This document shows positions 61,114-64,000 of a DNA stretch of 64,000 nucleotides, piece by piece. The translations under genes were made by a program, and so were the position numbers. Source of the stretch: Streptomyces sp. NA02950 (GTDB taxonomy: Bacteria > Actinomycetota > Actinomycetes > Streptomycetales > Streptomycetaceae); assembly GCF_013364155.1 (NCBI RefSeq), contig NZ_CP054916.1, positions 1,921,001-1,985,000 of the forward strand. The letters run 5' to 3'. The notes below the pieces were generated by a model that was not told the DNA's origin, ran no database searches, and saw only the letters and a list, made by a program, of their open reading frames with translations. How positions within the stretch are numbered: the stretch's first letter is position 1; the number at the start of each line of letters is the position of its first letter.

Positions 61114-62349
61114 TCACCGCTCACCCGCGAGGTCGAGATCGTGCCGGGGCGCTTCAGGAGCCTGCGTCAGCTGGGGCCGCCGACGCCAGGGGTGAGCGAT
61201 GGACTGGGACACCCCGCGCCACCAGGGGCCGGAGGGCAGCTTCCCCGCAGGTTCGAACGGCTCACCGGGACGGGGGAACGCCACTGCCTGCCCGGCTTCC
61301 TCGGCCTCGTACTTTGTCCACTCCCCTGGCTCTGCCCAGGCGTGCAGGGCCAGGTTGAAAGTGCCCCAGTGGATCGGCAGCAGCACCCCGCCCGGACCGC
61401 CTCCCTGCAGATCAAGATGGGTTTGCACCCCCTGCGCGGGCGACATGTGAATATCCGGCCACGCGCCCGGCAACGGCGTATAGTCCGTGTGGTTCTTGGG
61501 CCAGAACTCGCTGTACGCCCCGATCTGGATCATGGTCGCGTCGAACGGGCCGTACACCGCGCCGATCTCCGCGAAACCGGCGAAGTACCCGGTGTCCCCG
61601 CTGTGGTAGACGCGGTGCTCGGGACCGGCCACCACCCAGGACGCCCACAGCGTGTGCTGGGTGGTGCGCAGGGCGCGCCCGCAGAAGTGGCGGGCGGGGG
61701 TGGCGGTCAGCGTCAGCCCCGCCACCTCGGTGGACTCGTGCCAGTCCAGCTCGGTCATCCGGTCGGCCGGCACACCCCAGTGCTCCAGATGGGCGCCGAC
61801 GCCGAGCGGTACGACGAACATCGTGCCGGTCCGCACCAGCGCCCGGACGGTGGGCATGTCGAGGTGGTCGTAGTGGTCGTGGGAGATCACCACCGCGTCC
61901 ACCGGGCCCAGCTCGCGCAGCGGTACCGGCACCGGGTGCAGCCGCTTGGGGCCCAGCTGGGCGAAGGGCGAACAGCGGCTGCCCCACACCGGGTCGAAGA
62001 GCACCCGGCGCCCGTCGATCTCCGCGAGCACGGTGGAGTGCCCCATCCAGGTCAGCCTCAGCCCCGAGGCCGGCGGGGCGGCCAGATCGGCGAGGGTGGT
62101 CGGATGCACCGGTACCGGCCCGGCCGGGGCCCGGCGGATCCGCTCCTCCTTGCGGAAGTACGTGGGCAGGAACTTCAGCAGGGAGCCGGAGGGCGCGGTG
62201 CGGGTGCCCTCCGGGTTGACGAACACGCCGTTCGCGAAGTTCGGCGAGCGGCGGATGCGCTCCATCCGCTCCCCGGCCGGATCCGCCCCGAAGGCGGCGG
62301 GGCGCAGGGCGGCGGCGAGCCGGGAACGGTGCGGACGGGAGCCGGTCAC
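61114..62349 (-). CDS. Metallo-beta-lactamase-fold hydrolase (UlaG/NAPE-PLD-like)
   Basis: This 411-residue protein has LTWMGHSTVLAEIDGRRVLFDPVWGSRCSPF, the metal motif SHDHYDHLD, ARHFCGRAL, VYHSGDTGYF and LPIHWGTFNLALHAW. The layout is like NAPE-PLD-type phosphodiesterases and UlaG-like lactonases; the substrate is unknown. GTG 62349 follows AGGAGGTCTC. A decayed copy of its last 54 codons is at 58046-58207. Confidence 0.88.
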   Translation of the reverse strand: MTGSRPHRSRLAAALRPAAFGADPAGERMERIRRSPNFANGVFVNPEGTRTAPSGSLLKFLPTYFRKEERIRRAPAGPVPVHPTTLADLAAPPASGLRLTWMGHSTVLAEIDGRRVLFDPVWGSRCSPFAQLGPKRLHPVPVPLRELGPVDAVVISHDHYDHLDMPTVRALVRTGTMFVVPLGVGAHLEHWGVPADRMTELDWHESTEVAGLTLTATPARHFCGRALRTTQHTLWASWVVAGPEHRVYHSGDTGYFAGFAEIGAVYGPFDATMIQIGAYSEFWPKNHTDYTPLPGAWPDIHMSPAQGVQTHLDLQGGGPGGVLLPIHWGTFNLALHAWAEPGEWTKYEAEEAGQAVAFPRPGEPFEPAGKLPSGPWWRGVSQSIAHPWRRRPQLTQAPEAPRHDLDLAGER

Positions 62350-62425
62350 GAGACCTCCTGGATGAGGGGACGGCGGATCACCCCACGGCCTGCGCTGCTG
62401 CGCTGCCGTACGGCAATAACACAAC

Positions 62426-63349
62426 TCACTCGACGGGTGGTGTTGTTCCGGGCGCCGTGAAGGACAGCTGGAGGTGGTCCTCCAGCGGCCGGTATCCCAG
62501 CCGCTGGTACAGGGCGTTGCTGGTGGGGTTGGCCAGATCGGTGAAGAGCAGCACCTCCTCGGCTCCCGTGGCCCGTGCCGCCCGGCTCACCGCGGCGGTG
62601 ACGGCACCGGCGTAACCGCGTCCGCGCAGCTCGGGCGGGGTGTAGACATGGGAGACCCGGACCATGCCCGCCACCGTGCGGCTGACCGCCGCGGTCGAGA
62701 CCGGCGCGCCGTCCACCTCCCAGAGGGTGACCCCACCGTGGCTGAGCCGGTCGTCCACCGTGCGGGAGACATCGCCCCTCAGCGCCCCGGTGTCCCGGGC
62801 GAACCCGTCGTACCAGGTCAGCAGCAGCGCACGGTCGGCAGCGCCGGCCGCCCTGGCCCTCCCCGGCGGCGCGGGGCCGGGCGGGGTCAGGGCGCGCAGC
62901 CGGTAGAGCCGGTGGGTCTGGTCCACCTCGGCGGCCGCCCCGGTGAGCCGCTCCCAGGCGGCGGCGAAGGTCTCGGCGGTCCGCCGTCCGGCGTTCACCC
63001 CGGTGACCGGCGGCGGCGGGCCGTCCTGTGCGTTCCGTTCCGCCAGGACGCGGGCCAGGGCCTTTGCGGCGTCGCCCGACAGCGGTGACAGCACCGGAGG
63101 GTAGGGCGGGGTGCACAGGAGCGCCCCCTCGACGGCCCCGCCCCCGTCACCGTCCCCGTCCCGTTCGGTCCCTGGTCCCGGCCGCCACCAGCCGTAGCGG
63201 GGCGGCAGCTCCCCGTACCGGTCGCTGCCCGCCGCCGCCAGCGAGGCGGCCACCGTCAGCAGCACGGTGTGCTCGGCCGGGCGCCCCCGCAGAAAGCCGC
63301 CCGCCGCGGTCCGGAACGTGTCGAGGTCATCCGTCGTGGTCCACGCCAT
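62426..63349 (-). CDS. GNAT-family N-acetyltransferase
   Basis: This 307-residue protein has a degenerate N-terminal half and a C-terminal GNAT domain (VSHVYTPPELRGRGYAGAVT, VLLFTDLANPTSNALYQRLGY), the pattern of the FR47-like subgroup. It has a flexible Gly/Asp-rich loop near residue 80. The substrate is unknown. ATG 63349 follows GGAGC; the frame is open to 63577 but lacks family sequence there. Confidence 0.82.
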   Translation of the reverse strand: MAWTTTDDLDTFRTAAGGFLRGRPAEHTVLLTVAASLAAAGSDRYGELPPRYGWWRPGPGTERDGDGDGGGAVEGALLCTPPYPPVLSPLSGDAAKALARVLAERNAQDGPPPPVTGVNAGRRTAETFAAAWERLTGAAAEVDQTHRLYRLRALTPPGPAPPGRARAAGAADRALLLTWYDGFARDTGALRGDVSRTVDDRLSHGGVTLWEVDGAPVSTAAVSRTVAGMVRVSHVYTPPELRGRGYAGAVTAAVSRAARATGAEEVLLFTDLANPTSNALYQRLGYRPLEDHLQLSFTAPGTTPPVE

Positions 63350-63545
63350 GTGCTCCAGGCTGGCGCGGACTCCCCCGCGGGCGCACCCGGTTTTCCCGGC
63401 TCTCCGCCACCCGCCGGTGCGTACGCTGGAAGACGTGACGCGGCACACATCCGTCCATGTCACACCCGGCCCCGGGTGCTCCGTCGTACGGGTGGAAGGG
63501 CGGCAGCGACCGCCGCGGCACCAGCTCCATCCGGAGGCACCCGTC

Positions 63546-64000
63546 ATGTCACGTATCTCGCTCACTCCGCGCCGCACCCTCTTCTACCGCGTCATGGAGT
63601 GGTACTCGAAGCGCACCTACGGGAAGGTCCTCGACCCGGGCAAGGCGCTCGCCCACAACCAGCGGGTGCTGTTCACCTACACCCGCTTCGAGCAGTCGCT
63701 GAGCAAGTGGAACACCCTGGACCCCGGGCTCAAGGCACTCGCCGAGATGGCCTCGGCCGCCTCCATCGGCTGCTCCTGGTGCATGGACTTCGGCTACTGG
63801 GTCAGCCGTGGCCAGGGCATCGACGACCGCAAGCTGCACGATGTGCCGATGTGGCGGGAGAGCGACGTCTACACCGCGCTGGAGCGGGACGTCATGGAGT
63901 ACGCCGAGGCCATGACCGCCAACCCGCCCACCGTGGACGACGCCCTCGTCGAGCGGCTGCGCACCAACCTCGACGAGGCACAGCTGGTCGAGCTGACCGC
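63546..64000 (+). CDS. Carboxymuconolactone decarboxylase/AhpD-like protein, cut by window edge
   Basis: The first 151 codons from ATG 63546 are present and the frame is open at the window end. The AhpD-type redox motif is visible as EMASAASIGCSWCMDFG (Glu then Cys-x-x-Cys). Upstream FYRVMEWYSKRTYGKVLDP resembles the subgroup often next to ECF sigma factor genes, so a sigma factor just outside the window would be no surprise. Confidence 0.85.
   Translation, partial: MSRISLTPRRTLFYRVMEWYSKRTYGKVLDPGKALAHNQRVLFTYTRFEQSLSKWNTLDPGLKALAEMASAASIGCSWCMDFGYWVSRGQGIDDRKLHDVPMWRESDVYTALERDVMEYAEAMTANPPTVDDALVERLRTNLDEAQLVELT

Noticed and set aside
60777..61358. Plus-strand 193-codon frame upstream of the prenyltransferase operon
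   Set aside because: Half of it is antisense to the metallo-hydrolase gene and the rest has no recognisable sequence or ribosome site.

Overview
The window is GC-rich, densely coded, rich in GTG starts and ATGA gene overlaps, and full of long antisense shadow frames, all typical of a Streptomyces-type actinomycete chromosome. Gene order (arg cluster, then pheST, a sensor kinase, a 23S rRNA methyltransferase, rplT-rpmI-infC, a DUF1844 gene, then a glnA4-type cluster) matches, from memory, a stretch of the core chromosome of S. coelicolor, with accessory genes and scars added.

Layout. 1-3.3 kb: a minus-strand polymorphic-toxin operon (DUF6507-type helper, WXG-like N-terminus with a protease-like toxin tail, candidate immunity gene, a very small coupled ORF). 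3.5-6.1 kb: a flavinylated electron-transfer operon (ferric-reductase-like protein, FMN-binding protein, ApbE). 6.2-7.6 kb: an alpha/beta-hydrolase remnant, DUF488 and a PPOX-type flavoprotein. 7.6-14 kb: argC-J-B-D-R, interrupted exactly at the argB/argD junction by a 1460-bp IS110-family element. 14.2-24.8 kb: a membrane protein, a frameshifted SUKH-4-type gene, monomeric isocitrate dehydrogenase, a lone KAS II-type synthase with a structured leader, a broken dirigent/allene-oxide-cyclase-like gene, a histidine-phosphatase-like protein lacking the catalytic histidines, GNAT, a MocR-type regulator divergent from an EamA transporter, and DUF1918.

24.9-32 kb: a secreted GHL10-like hydrolase, 3-hydroxybutyryl-CoA dehydrogenase, MgtC, a small membrane protein, NUDIX, an NsdA-like regulator and a SpoIIE-type phosphatase. 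32.3-40.5 kb: the translation block (pheT, pheS, PAS kinase, TrmH/SpoU methylase, rplT, rpmI, infC, DUF1844). 40.7-48.3 kb: aquaporin, SseB-like protein, a beta-lactamase-fold lipoprotein, a mycosin plus type VII-associated membrane protein, a PLP racemase/aldolase-type enzyme and a DUF2510 protein. 48.4-55.2 kb: a divergent glutamylation cluster (SDR, aldehyde dehydrogenase, GlnA4-like ligase; FadR-type regulator, permease, glutamine-amidotransferase-type hydrolase), best explained as ethanolamine or polyamine use.

55.2-64 kb: accessory genes: GH46 chitosanase with a palindromic operator, a TetR regulator divergent from SnoaL and DUF3237 genes, and a two-gene operon of a cis-prenyltransferase and an MpaB/Lcp-type oxygenase fused to EF-hands, bracketed by a decayed copy of the 3' end of the adjacent metallo-beta-lactamase-fold gene and that gene itself; then GNAT and a truncated carboxymuconolactone-decarboxylase-type gene. 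The prenyltransferase/EF-hand oxygenase pair, the IS110 insertion that supplies argD with a new start, and the toxin operon are the strongest candidates for follow-up. I saw no rRNA, no tRNA and no CRISPR array. All family calls come from reading the translations; no database search was run.
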